The notes beneath the pieces are model-generated. The model searched no databases. It worked only from the letters and a program-made list of their open reading frames with translations, and was not told the DNA's origin. Made by a program: the position numbers and the translations under genes. This document shows positions 1 through 11,300 of a stretch of DNA of 64,000 nucleotides, piece by piece (within the stretch, counting starts at the first letter, position 1; each line of letters starts with the position of its first letter). The DNA is taken from NCBI GenBank assembly GCA_026770025.1, contig JAMXDE010000008.1, positions 1,922,001 to 1,986,000 on the forward strand, written 5' to 3'. The DNA comes from Craspedostauros australis. Taxonomy: Eukaryota; Bacillariophyta; Bacillariophyceae; Mastogloiales; Achnanthaceae.

Positions 1-1538
1 GACTTTAGTGTCGGCCACCTACAATGAGCCTAAGGCCGATTGCGCTGAAACGACTTCCCTGTGTCTCTCACTACCTATCCTACCACAGTTTGTCAGCACC
101 ATGGGCCATCAAACATACCACACTGGGCATCCGGCTTGCGCCTGCTATGCTCTTTCACTAATATCATGCACTGATCCGTGCTCCGCGCCGTTGCTTGTTC
201 GCCCTTCCTCCAACGCCCTGTATAACCATCATTTGCACAGACCCGTTTCTTGTTGTTGCCCTCTAACCGCGTGTGTGAGTCCTTGGCTTACTCCTCTTCT
301 CTCTTGCATCGTCGCACGTTGTTTCTGCCTGACCGTCTGGGCAGTTATCCACACTGCTTGCACATGCTTCACCCACCGGCTCTGAGCATCCACTGGTCAC
401 CTCACCACCTCCACTCTCACTACGTTCGTCATGAGAGCTTGGTCTGTGGCCAGGATACCTCCACCTCCGATTGCCCATTGCTTGTTCACCCTGGCTCATA
501 CTTCTTTTTCCTGGGCTGCCGCGCGCTTGCGTTCGTCCTGGTTGTGCAGCACACAGTTGCGTGCTTCCCACGCCTTCCATCAAACCTCCTACAGCCCTCA
601 AACAGATATGCCCCTCCAGTTCGTCGGTTTCATTGGGAGCTCTTCCTCCATCATCACGGACTCCTGTATCGCCCTCCACTGCCTTGTCCAACACCCACGT
701 ACCATCATACCCCATCCGATCGCCTGGTGGGCACTGACTGCTTCTTGGATTTGCGTTGGTGCTCTTGGCTCCATGTTGTCTATGTTGCTCCAACTTCTCA
801 TCTGGCAGAGCATCTCTTGAGCCATCTCTGGATCTCCTCCTGCCTGCAGCATGTCATCTCCCCACTCTGCATTTGCCTTCTCCCTCTCTGCGACCGCTGC
901 TGGATGGCGACACTGCATGACTTGCTCAGTTGTTATCTTATTCACATGAGTACTAACACATTCATGTTTCTCAATGAAGCAAGCAACCTTTGCTTGAAAG
1001 ATAAGCACCTGGATGGCGATCTTGATTCGATGGGAACATCTCATGAGGTTGGGACCCAATGGAAGGAGGAAGCAACACAGATGCAGACACAAACCAAGAC
1101 ATACATCTCACCTTGCAAGGAATGAATGAGACCCTGATGTCATGTGAAGCTGCCTGGAGCTGTATCATACGGCATGGAGTATGAACAGAAAGGACTGTAG
1201 GTCCTATCGAGACGCGAAGAAATACAAGTGATCGAGTAGACATAAGACACCGGACAGCCAAAGAAAACACCATGTTTATGCTGTCATAGTAGTGCTACTA
1301 CTAGTTGGTACCAACAAACTATAGTTGGCATCCTCATGATCACTGCAAACAACAGCATCCTCTGGAGTATGTGCTTGATGTAGAGAACACACTGAACACC
1401 TCGCGAAAATAACACGAGACGGAAGCCAAGAAAATAACACGAAGGAAGTCCGCACAAGAAGGAGGGAGTTTTGTGGCCGTGAGTCCAACAAGTCGGGACC
1501 ATTTTCTCGTCGTGTTAAATCTCCACACAAAATCAGAA

Positions 1539-1598
1539 TTTGCGTCAGGACGCAACCATTCCAGAAAAGGGCCAAAATTTGCGTCCTGACGCAAATTA
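1539..1598. repeat. Pair of near-identical palindromes (subterminal-type)
   Basis: Two inverted repeats with the same core lie about 35 bases apart. The first has arms TTGCGTC/GACGCAA (1540-1555) around AG. The second has perfect 10-bp arms AATTTGCGTC/GACGCAAATT (1576-1597) around CT. The phrase GCCAAAATT precedes the second palindrome. The same phrase precedes the second palindrome in the left end of the transposon at 56.4 kb. Such paired repeats are typical of transposase-binding ends, but no transposase is visible beside them. Confidence 0.6.
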
Positions 1599-1694
1599 GA
1601 GGCCTATCGCATTTCACATTGGGAGTCCCACGGTACAAAATAACCTGATAATGACATTTTTAGAGGGGCAACATGCGAACTTCCCCCTCGGAAA

Positions 1695-1742
1695 GTGAAA
1701 CTCGATTGCGTTTTAGGAGCCAAAAACACAATTGAGTTTCAC
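1695..1742. repeat. Imperfect inverted repeat (14-bp arms)
   Basis: The arm GTGAAACTCGATTG (1695-1708) is matched in reverse complement by CAATTGAGTTTCAC (1729-1742), with one mismatch and a 20-base loop. The phrase TTTCACATTG followed closely by AGTCCC occurs at the end of this repeat and again about 125 bases upstream (near 1613-1630), giving a direct repeat as well. This may mark an end of the decayed element. Confidence 0.5.
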
Positions 1743-1760
1743 ATTGCAGTCCCGGCAATC

Positions 1761-3547
1761 CAACCTTCCACGTGTTGGAACGAAACCAATGGCCAATCAT
1801 TTCTCTTCATTGGCAGCAATGTTGAGTCGTCCTTGTCGTGACAACGATATTTTTTTGAGATGCTAGTGATGATGAAACTAGCATTCCGAATGAGAGGTGC
1901 ATGGAGCGATAGAGAGCGATTACGATGTCGAATATGCCTGTAAGCTTCACATATGATATCTGCGCGCAAGTATCAAAGGACCCCTTCATGATCCAGCTGA
2001 GGAATCTTTGCTCATATCCTATTTCACCCGATACAACATCCGCGGCGTGTTCCTGATGCTCTGAGGACTAGTGTCGTCAGATACGACCAGAGACTTCTAC
2101 CAACGCGCATTTTGCATCCTTTGGAGATCCTTACTGCCATATCGGAAGTCGTTGTTGGTCTCCAACCAACCCAACATGCAATCGCAATAGTTCTGTGTAG
2201 ACTGCGTATAGAGCTTCTATTGGACAACAAACTGCTGATCCATCTCCATGATACGGTGATCAAGAGGTCTCTGCCATCGACATTGGCAACAGAGCCTTGA
2301 ACAAGCCGTGAATTAGCAGGGAAAAAGTGCTTGCGCATCTGTTGCCGGACCTCTGTTGGTGGCAAAGTTGAGACAGAAGAGATGGCAACGAACCTCTCAC
2401 AACACGAAGCTCCTAAGAGGAGAAAGAGGGATGTGCGTTGCGTGCAACTCAGAGCACACCCATTAATGATCCTATCAACCTTTGGTCTCAACAAGTGATG
2501 CGATAACATGCAAGGAGCATTCTTATCAGAGCAGTCTAAACTAGAGCTCTATTCTACAGAAGAGAAGCCGATCCAGTCATGTTGGTCGTCTTTCCGTGTT
2601 GGTCACGAACGAGTCACGAGTACCAATGTGAAATCCGAACGTGAGTGCCACATGTGACATGAACACAGGGGTGTGAATGTGAAATGCGATAGGCCTCTAT
2701 TGTTCCCATTATCGCGACGAAAATTCTCCATGGGGGGGGGGGAAAGACGGTAATTTTGCATTTCCCATGATAAGGCAACAACAGTTTCTTCCATAATCAG
2801 CAGTTCAAAAGTCAAAAACCAAACTGAAAATTTGCCATCTTTGAGCATTCTTCCTGTCAGTTGTTTGCACAATCATCCTGATTTATGCAAAACCCAGATT
2901 CGCGGCTCCATTTTTGACTTTTACACCCTGTTGCCTGTTCGTGCGTCTGCGGCGCAGATGATGTCGTGCCGCGTTGTGCTTGCCAAGGCACGTGGAAAGT
3001 GTCGTACTTTGCCGCGAAAACGCCATCATCGCGCGATCGTCTCGCTGTGATGGCCATGGCGGCCATGGCATGCGCTGATGTCTTGCACGCTTTCGGCGAC
3101 AGAAACCCTTGTCCGTTCCGATGCAAAAAAGAGTTCTCAAGATGCGATTTGAACGGGTCGGAAATGTCTTTGCATTCCTTGATACGATTAAAAACGTCAA
3201 CACCAAGCAAGGGTGTACTGAATTCAGGTACATACCACAGCAATGGGTGATAACAAAGGGAGGCATAAGCAATAAATTGCAATCATGACACATCAATCGC
3301 GGAATGGCAATACACAAAGATAATTATTAATTCACATGAACTGGAAAATGCAATTAATACGATGTTAAATGCTAAACATGTCAAAGTGCATGACATGGAC
3401 AGACAGAGAAGCTTACTTAACCAATGACATCATGACACAATAATGTGTAAGCTTCACTTGAACGCAATGAGTAAGGGTCATTGTTTGCTTATAAACCCAC
3501 ATTCTATACGCACAGTATCGATCCTTCATGCACACTGCATTATCGCG
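1761..3547. other. Intergenic, no supported gene
   Basis: I see no supported gene. The minus-strand ORF at 2024-2509 (161 codons) has no recognisable domain and no sensible splice partner. A run of nine to ten G lies near 2735-2744. No RNA gene was recognised. Confidence 0.4.
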
Positions 3548-3780
3548 CTTGTGTTGAAGACCCAATTTGGTGCTCTGGGCATAACGCTTATTGTGCTTGT
3601 GTTAAAGACCCAATTTGGTGCTCTGGGCATAATGCTTATCGTGCTTGTGCTGAAGACCCAATTTGGTGCTCTGGGCATAACGCTTATTGCGCTTGTGTTG
3701 AAGACCCAATTTGGTGCTCTGGGCATAACGCTTATTGTGCTTGTGTGGAAGACCCAATTTGGTGCTCTGGGCATAATGCA
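3548..3780. repeat. 48-bp tandem repeat array, about 5 copies
   Basis: A 48-base unit containing GACCCAATTTGGTGCTCTGG repeats at 3548, 3596, 3644, 3692 and 3740 with only a few substitutions per copy. Because 48 is divisible by three and the unit lacks stops in several frames, spurious ORFs appear on both strands. The array has no promoter or splice context suggesting a gene. It is best read as minisatellite DNA. Confidence 0.9.
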
Positions 3781-4187
3781 CCTTTTCTTGCTTCAAGTGA
3801 TGCAATAATTGACGTTATGGGGCACTGCAAAGAATAAAAAACGCATCTATGCCGCCTTCAAGAGGGCGATTTCGGCCTTATGCATCGCTTTTAGGGGTCA
3901 GAATTGCGCTTATGAAAGCTCTATAAGCGCTTTTCTTGTTGTTTGGATTGATGTCACGAAGCACTCCAAATGATGCCTTTGTGATGTGCCATGTTTTGGC
4001 CTTATACATAGGCCAATTTGGTCACATTCGACTCTCATAATGCTTCAAATAAAGTCGAAGTGGTCATAAGAATCCATTTGGTCTTATGAGCACCCCATAG
4101 TGTCGAAAACGCCTCTATGGGTGACTAAAAAGCGCTACTTCAGTCCTTTTTAACGATTAATATGAGGACTAATATAGCCCTTTGTTG

Positions 4188-4512
4188 GAATAAGACTCAT
4201 TTGGGCTTTATTGATAGTGCACAATTTGTTTTTTGGGATAAGACTCATTTGGGCTTTATGGATAGTGCACAATTTGTTTTTTGGGATAGGGCTCATTTGG
4301 GCTCTATGGATAGTGCACAATTTGTTTTTTGGGATAGGACTCATTTGGGCTCTATGGATAGTACACAATTTGTTTTTTGGAATAAGACTCATTTGGGCTT
4401 TATGGAAAGTGCACAATTTGTTTTTTGGTATATGACTCATTTGGGCTTTATGGAAAGTGCACAATTTGTTTTTTGGGATATGACTCATTCGGGCTTTATG
4501 GAAAGTGCACAA
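4188..4512. repeat. Second 48-bp tandem repeat array, 6-7 copies
   Basis: A different 48-base unit, with the core GTGCACAATTTGTTTTTTGG followed by GACTCATTTGGGCT, repeats from about 4213 at 48-base steps (4261, 4309, 4357, 4405, 4453), with partial copies at both ends. It is unrelated in sequence to the array at 3548-3780 but has exactly the same period. The ORFs in this stretch are by-products of the repeat. Confidence 0.9.
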
Positions 4513-4750
4513 AGGGAAGAAATGAATCTGCATCTATTGGGATGAGCCTCATTTTGGCCTTAAGGATAGCGCATAAGGGTCAGAAACGCATCTGAATCTG
4601 TGCCATAGCCGCCGTTTTTGCCGTATCGTTGGTGCATAAGGGCAGAACTGCACCTATTTCTGTGTGATAGGCACCGTTCCAACCATATAGATGGCGTTAC
4701 AAGATCGAATCTGTGTCTGTGTGATAAACACTGTTTCAACCAAATGGAGT

Positions 4751-5032
4751 GCTTGCATAGATGAGCACGATTCTGTGTCAATGATTCATGCTGTTTCAAC
4801 CCAATGAATGGCTAGTACGGATAAGGCTGAAAATTGTCATTGATAAAAGCTGTTTCTACGATTTGAAGGGGATAATGCTGAATATTTGTCATTGATAAAA
4901 GCTGTTTCAACGAATTGGAGGGCTTGCTTAGATGGGCACGCTTCTGTGTCAATGATTCATGCTGTTTCAACCCAATGAATAGCTAGTACAGATAAGGCTG
5001 AATATTTGTCATTGATAAAAGTTGCTTCAACA
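4751..5032. repeat. ~171-bp direct repeat, degenerate satellite
   Basis: A block starting GCTTGCATAGATGAGCACG (4751) recurs as GCTTGCTTAGATGGGCACG at 4922. It continues through GATTCATGCTGTTTCAACCC and TTGTCATTGATAAAAG in both copies. Shorter fragments of the same block (GATAAAAGCTGTTTC) also lie between the copies. The region 3.84-4.19 kb contains further diverged fragments, so 3.5-5.05 kb as a whole reads as an old satellite domain. Confidence 0.75.
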
Positions 5033-5820
5033 ATGCTCGAGGAAGAAGAAAATGATCCGTGACAACTAACTCAAACAGAACAGCACACGAATGCTCTCAT
5101 CAGCTAACGAATCACAGAGACAAAAACAGTGTTCCTTGTGTTCTGCAAAATCGTGCAATGCAAGTGGTTCATGTGAGAAGCAGCAAGGAGGCGTAATCTA
5201 CTCCTCGACATGGCGACGTTGATACGCACAGCGAACACGGACACAGTGTAAAGTGCACAAAAGGAGCAACAGCGAAGAGCGAGAGGACACCGACCAAATT
5301 CTGCGGAAAAGCACCAATTATCCAAAAAAGAACCAAAAATTATATATTATTCCGTCGAGGATAAGAACTAGGCGGAAACAAGTGATTTATGACTTTAGCG
5401 CTATGGAATAAAGAAAATTATTGCATTTTGAACTGCCCCCCATGGATATGAACCAATAATGTCTGCCTTTGTCCATGTTGTTTGGCGAATCGAAAATGGG
5501 TGGCCATGATTGATTTGTCTGATTTGGGGCCTGACTGGATGCATCGCGACGAACAAATCACAAACCACAAAAACAGGGCTGCATCCAGGCCATTCGTCCT
5601 TTTCGCTACGCAGTGCGGACCTTGTGGACGTAGCATGCCCACAAGCAATAACGTTCATCCACACGTCCAAACACAGCGGGCTCATTAGCGTCTCCGCCCT
5701 CTCGTCTGCCTGGTACCATTCACAGACACTCAGGAGCAACCACAACGAGCCTTCCGGTCACAGCGTCTGCACCAGCGGTGCCATCGCCATCAGCATCCCC
5801 AACGGCACCTCCAGCACATC
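5033..5820. other. Intergenic upstream of helicase gene
   Basis: No gene is supported. The last ~150 bases before 5821 are C-rich and probably include the 5' leader of the helicase gene. No promoter motif was identified with confidence. Confidence 0.4.
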
Positions 5821-7791
5821 ATGTCTGAGCTGTTCTCGAAGTCATCGCGCAAGCGGCAGAAACGAAGGCTCGAACGAGCGTCGGAAGCAACAAGCAGAGA
5901 TGAGGATGACGACATTGTGTCTGCACCAAAGCTATCCTCAACAAACCGAAGGAAGAAGGCCAAGGACAACTCCTCGTCATCGTCATCGTCACCCGCGTCT
6001 GTATTCACATCTACGCGTACATCTACGTCGACGTCAACGTCACTGAAAGGCAACAAATGGGAAGCGAATGGTGACGAGACTTCCACCATCCACGATGATG
6101 ATGTGTCTTCTGGTGTTCACGTTCACGTTCACACCAACGCCGACCTGCCTTCATGGTCCACCTTCGATGATCTCGGTCTTGATGAGATGTTGGTGAAGAC
6201 ATGCCGTTCGTTGGGGTTCCAACGACCCACTCCAGTGCAGCAGGCGATCGTTCCCTTTCTCATCTCTCAAACGGCGGCGCACGTCTTGGCCTTGGCTGCG
6301 ACAGGCAGCGGCAAAACGGCCGCCTTCTGCTTGCCCATCCTGCATCATCTGGCCAAGGATCCGTACGGAATCTACGCCGCCATCATCAGCCCGACCCGGG
6401 AGCTGGCCAAGCAGATCCATCAGCAGGTGCTGGCCCTCGGCAGCGCGTTTCAGGTTCGGTCGGCGTTGGTGGTTGGCGGACTGGATCCCGTCCAGCAGGC
6501 CTGCGAGCTGGACAAGAAGCCGCACTTCATTGTCGCGACTCCAGGACGTCTGGCCGAGCTGCTGCGTGGTCCAAGTCCGCCGAGGTTGAAGCACATTCGG
6601 TTTCTCGTGCTGGACGAGGCCGACCGTTTGCTGACGCCTAACTCTGGATTCGAGCGGGATGTGGCAGAGCTCGTGCTGCATTGCAACCGCAAGAAGCGAA
6701 CCGTGTGTCAAACCTTGCTGTTCAGTGCCACCATGACGGGCAGTCTGGAAATGCTGGAATCCATCGCGGGCACAGGCCAAGGTCGATTGCCGTTGCACAA
6801 GTTCCTGGTCACGGATTCGGATCCGGATCCATCGGCCTTGCAGGGAAAGGGGATGGAGGCAGGTCAACTGCAGAATAGCAGTGACGGTGGTAGCGAGACA
6901 GACAGCAAGACCAACAAGGACAACAACGACAAGACCGCGATGGAGGCAGCGACGACTCCCAGGATCCCAGCTGGACTCAAACAGGAGTACCTGTTCATGC
7001 CATCACGTGTCCGCGATGCGTACCTTCTTGCCACGATCCGTGCATTGATGTCTCACGGTGGACGTGCCAAGGCATCGAATGGAAAGAATGCGTGGTCTGG
7101 CAAACGATCGAGAACCAGCAATAATCGTGGCAATGACAACGACGACAACGGCGATAGCGATGGCGATGGTGATCAAGGACCAAGCAAATCAAGGTCTGCG
7201 ATCATCTTCGTGTCCACGTGCGAGCGAGCTGCGTTGGTATCGGGCATACTGTCTCAAGTTGGGGTGGAGAATGTGGCGTTGCATTCTCTTCTGTCGCAGA
7301 ACCGCAGGTTGGCAGCGCTGGGGAAGTTCAAATCCCAGCAAGCCCGAGTGCTCGTCGCGACGGACGTGGCATCTCGTGGACTGGACATCCCGTGCGTTGA
7401 TCTTGTCATCAATTCCGAGCTCCCAAGGAACACTGTCTCTTACGTGCACCGTGTCGGACGCACAGCCCGAGCCGGTCGGCGCGGCAGGGCCATCAGCTTG
7501 GTTGCGGAGACGGACGTCAACCTCGTGCATGCCGCAGAGCGTATCACGGGTCGTCCGTTGGAGAAGTGCACGGAGATCCCTGACGACGCTGCCATCAAGA
7601 TGCTCGGACCTGTCACGAAGGCTGCACGATTGGCAAAGATGCACCTGATGGATATTGGATTTGATGATCTCGTGAAGAAGTTCAAGGAACGCAAGGTCCG
7701 AGATCGCAAGGAGCGGCAGCGAATCGAAAAGGCCTTGCGCAGATCCGCCAAGAGGAATAGCAAGAGCATGAACAAGAGTGATGGCGCCTGA
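5821..7791 (+). CDS. DDX49: DEAD-box ATP-dependent RNA helicase, DDX49/Dbp8 type
   Basis: Intronless gene for a 656-residue protein. Family knowledge: Dbp8/DDX49 acts in the nucleolus in small-subunit (18S) rRNA processing. Residues 1-~105 are low complexity and Ser/Lys-rich. All helicase motifs are present: a Q motif (GFQRPTPVQQ), motif I TGSGKT (161-166), Ia PTRELA, Ib TPGR, II DEAD (265-268), III SAT, V ATDVASRGLD and VI HRVGRTARAGR (from 543). The phrase PYGIYAAIISPTRELA is typical of Dbp8 rather than other DEAD-box branches. It differs from yeast Dbp8 in two acidic/Asn-rich insertions between motifs III and IV, around residues 330-380 and 415-455, which explain the extra length. The start is the ATG at 5821; an earlier in-frame start is not needed. 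It converges on SMC3, 560 bases away. DDX47 is a less likely alternative. Confidence 0.95.
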   Translation: MSELFSKSSRKRQKRRLERASEATSRDEDDDIVSAPKLSSTNRRKKAKDNSSSSSSSPASVFTSTRTSTSTSTSLKGNKWEANGDETSTIHDDDVSSGVHVHVHTNADLPSWSTFDDLGLDEMLVKTCRSLGFQRPTPVQQAIVPFLISQTAAHVLALAATGSGKTAAFCLPILHHLAKDPYGIYAAIISPTRELAKQIHQQVLALGSAFQVRSALVVGGLDPVQQACELDKKPHFIVATPGRLAELLRGPSPPRLKHIRFLVLDEADRLLTPNSGFERDVAELVLHCNRKKRTVCQTLLFSATMTGSLEMLESIAGTGQGRLPLHKFLVTDSDPDPSALQGKGMEAGQLQNSSDGGSETDSKTNKDNNDKTAMEAATTPRIPAGLKQEYLFMPSRVRDAYLLATIRALMSHGGRAKASNGKNAWSGKRSRTSNNRGNDNDDNGDSDGDGDQGPSKSRSAIIFVSTCERAALVSGILSQVGVENVALHSLLSQNRRLAALGKFKSQQARVLVATDVASRGLDIPCVDLVINSELPRNTVSYVHRVGRTARAGRRGRAISLVAETDVNLVHAAERITGRPLEKCTEIPDDAAIKMLGPVTKAARLAKMHLMDIGFDDLVKKFKERKVRDRKERQRIEKALRRSAKRNSKSMNKSDGA

Positions 7792-8351
7792 GGCACCCAC
7801 TCGTTTCCGTGCCATCAGAAACTGGATGAAGAGGTTTGTGTCGAAGTACCATGGAGTGCCGTATCATCATCCACACTCGAGTACGTGTACTCTACTTGTG
7901 GTCACCGTCGGAGTGTTTCACCCTGATGTCAAAAATGTGACAAACTTGAGACACGCAAGTGGAGTACTCAATAGGTCGTGCATAGGGAGTACTCTGGAGA
8001 GTCGCGCAATACTTGGCAATGTATTACATCACATTATATATTATGATAGAATTATGTTACTATATAATACGCTTGAGAAACGATGACTGAGAGATCCCAT
8101 CACTCTCTTTGGGGCATAGAGCAGAGCAATCCATGCTGTGACGAATCTTGCTGCGTGTACGTCCTTGTAGTTGCCATTCCGTTTGAACATCCTGGATTTG
8201 CGGATGACACCCCGGCAACGCTCCCAATGATACTACCATACGCAGCATGAGCCGAGCAGCCGGTTCTGCGGTGGCCGATTGTGCTTCCGCAGTTGCTGCA
8301 TCACTCATCATGCTCGACTTGCGCTCCTATGAGCTAACAGTGTTGCTGTAT
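7792..8351. other. Convergent intergenic spacer
   Basis: Spacer between the 3' ends of the helicase gene (+) and SMC3 (-). It includes an AT-rich stretch around 8020-8080 that may serve as 3' ends and polyadenylation regions. No gene is seen. Confidence 0.5.
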
Positions 8352-11300
8352 TCACTCCACAGCAACCGACTTGCGCTTGCGAGAGTCTCTTGCGCTACCT
8401 CTCCCAACGGCTTCCGCGGCAGCCGAACCGCCACTGCTCAGCTTCTTCTCCTCGTCAGCGATGAACTTCAACGCGGCTGGTTTGTTCGTGGACTCCACTC
8501 TGCTCTCACGGTTGCGGAAAGCGATGCGGTAAAAGTTGTCTGACACGGCGACGAGCTCGGGACGGAACGTGCTCATGATGAACTGGGCTGGATTGTCCTC
8601 GTCTACGCTCTGACGGTGGATGAGGTTGGCGACGGCCTGTCGGTACGTGGAATCCAATGCCTGATCAAGCTCGTCGAAGATGTAGAAAGGGGCAGGATCG
8701 CATCGCTGGATGGCAAAGATGAGAGCCAATGCCACCAACGCCTTCTGCCCGCCGCTCAATTGTGACATCATGAAGTTCTCTCCCGAGTCGCTGAACCACA
8801 CCTTGATGCCGATGCCTCTGTACGAGTCTGCAGGGATATTTCGAGAGCCTGCTGGTGGTTTTGCGACGGCACCCTCCTCAGACACATCAGACTGGGCTTC
8901 CTTGTCGGTCTCATCCTCATCGTCATCGTCATCCTCATCGTTGTCGTCGTCGTCGTCGTCATCCATAGCGGCAGCCTTGATGATGAGCTTGCCACCACCC
9001 AACGGCACGAGTTCCTTGAAGACCTGTCTGAAGTTCTTGCTCACCTTGCGGAAGATACGGTTGATCGCCGCATCCTTCTTGTCGTCAAGGCTGCTGATCA
9101 GCTCCTCCACCTTCGTGGCACCTTCATCCAGCTCGCGCTTGCGTCTCAGCAGCTCGCTGCGCTTATCATTGAAGTTGACGTACTGGTCGAATGCCTTCTT
9201 GTTGACGTGTGAGTACTTCTTGAGGTTCTTGTTGACACCTTCGATGGCCTTGGTGAGGTTGGGAATGGACTGCTTCTTGTGCTCCTTCAGCTCGCTGGTT
9301 GGTGGCAGAGACCCCAGCTCCTGGATCTTGCGCACGTACGTGTCACGCTTGGAGACGTTCATGGATTTCTGCGCAGAGCGATACACCAGAATGCAATCAA
9401 GTAGGGTAGATCAGAGTAGAGTAGAGTAGCGCAGAGTAGAGCAGATTGGAATGTGACAGATCAGCAAGAAAAAGAACAGAACGGAACGAAGATGGTGAGG
9501 GAAGGAAATGCACAGGTGAATGCTCCAGCATGCCTGATGACCGTGATGGCAGGCGCAGTGTGATCACTCCCATTCAACCTCAAAGTACAATCTCACGCAC
9601 ATGCACAAGCACATGCACACATGCATATCCAAATCACACACCTTGTTCAGCAGATCCTCGGCTTCCGTCGACTTCTCCTCGATTCTCTTCGCCACATCCA
9701 TCTCCGCGGTCTTCAGATCCTCCACCGTCTGGTGAGTTGCATCAAGATTGGCCTGGATATCTCTGCCCGTTTGACGGATCTGCTTCATTTGGCTCTCCAA
9801 CTCATCCGCGTGCTTCACCGCATCGTCGTACCGTCCCTCTCGAAGCTGCAGATCAAATTCCAGCTGCTCTTGCGCTGCGTCGGATGCGATGCGTTCGATG
9901 CGGTCGCCTGGGCCGTTTCCGGACTCCACACGCGTTTCTGTGAGCTCGCGACGTGCTTTCAGCAGGTTGTCCTGCAGCAAACTGCTGAGCTGCTGGCGTC
10001 GGGCTGTGATGTCATCCACGACACCACGCTGACTTTCCGCAGCCTTTGTCTTGGCCGCGAATTCCTGCTTCAGACGTTGCAGGGTGGTACGTTCCTCATC
10101 CGACAGTGCACGGACCAGCTCCGTGCCAATCTCCTTGCGCAGACGTTCCAAGTCACCCTCAAACGATACCATGTCACGTTCCAGCGGAGGAATGATCTCC
10201 GTTTCCAGCCGCTCCGCCTCCCGCTCGTTCTCATTCATCTGGCTTTGGGCACGATCCAACAAGGACTGCATGGATGCCAGTTCTCGTTCTAGCTTCAGCT
10301 GCTCACGTTCGACCTGAGACACCTCTGCCGCCGTCCTCGCCACGTCGTGGTCCACCTTCTCGCTGTCCTGCTTCAAGCTGTGGAAGCGTCGCAGCAACCC
10401 ATCATGCGCGTTGCGTTCCTGACGCAGACGATCGTGAGCACGCAACCGGCTCTTGTTCGCATCGACGTATCCGCCCGTCAACGCACCCTTGCGACTGCAC
10501 AGATCACCCTCGATCGTGATGGCATCCATGCGGTACCGTGATGACCATTCGGATGCAACCTCGGAAGTCCGTGCCAGGAGCTTCTTGTCAAACACGTGCC
10601 GCATGGCCCGCTCCACTCGGTTGTCGAAGGTGATGCAGGCGTGCAGAATGCGGCAGTTCTCTTCAGGCGGGTACTGCGTCGTGCCGCGCGTGTCCGTGTG
10701 GAGACGGTTGAGAGGAAGGAAGGTGACGCGACCCAGCTTGTGCTCCTCGAGGCGTCTCATCAACCGAGCGGCGGTCTCGTCCGTATCCACGATGACGTGG
10801 AACAGCGCATTCTGCGCGGCCACCTCTACCGCCGTGCGGTACTCGTCGTCCTTCAGCTCGAAGTTGTCCATGAGCATGCCGAAGTACTGCACGCCGACAG
10901 TCAGCCCTTCGCGTCGCACCAGCTGATCGAGGTTGCTGATGCCCATCGCGGTGTTGCGGGGCATCGTCTTCCAGAAATCGCCGCGTGCGCTGTTGAGCTG
11001 TTCCTTGGCGTCGCTCATCTGCTCCTTCACGTTCTCCAAATCATGCCACAGCGTCTTGCGTCGTTCGAAGAGCCCGCCATGCTCTTTCTTCTTGTCGTTG
11101 AGTTGCTTCCCCAGCGAGTGCAGCTGATCCTGCCTGTCCTTGATCTGAGCCTGGCGCATCTGGACTTGTGCAGGCTGTGACTGGATAGCACGACGGACGT
11201 TGGCCAACGCCGTCCGTTGTTCATCCACCATCTGTGCGGTGTTGGCCTTGAGACCTTCGATCTCCGACATCTGCTGTCGCAGGACAGCATCGCGTTCCTC

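Larger units (their letters stand above)
1..1760. other. Decayed transposon-like DNA, no confident gene
   Basis: No gene can be supported here. Several ORFs of 100-290 codons overlap on both strands. The minus-strand frames at 598-1092 and 263-793 read partly like protein (acidic, Met/Gln-rich, with several Trp) but match no family I recognise, and they break into each other. Near the right side are palindromes and inverted repeats, listed separately, whose arrangement resembles the subterminal repeats of the transposon at 56.4-59.9 kb. The stretch is best read as the remnant of a related element that runs off the window start. This is inference. Confidence 0.35.

Noticed and set aside
250-1125. 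291-codon plus-strand ORF at the window start
   Set aside because: His/Leu/Ser/Cys-rich shadow-like composition, overlapped by other open frames, with no family resemblance.
2024-2509. 161-codon minus-strand ORF
   Set aside because: No recognisable domain, no flanking exon, and no preferred codon pattern; possibly a decayed mobile-element fragment but not supportable.
3443-3837. Repeat proteins suggested by open frames over the 48-bp arrays (also 4150-4545)
   Set aside because: Frames are open on both strands simply because 48 is a multiple of three and the unit lacks stops; there is no supporting start context or splice signal.
3548-4512. CRISPR-like array
   Set aside because: Repeats are contiguous, without unique spacers, and the genome is eukaryotic.
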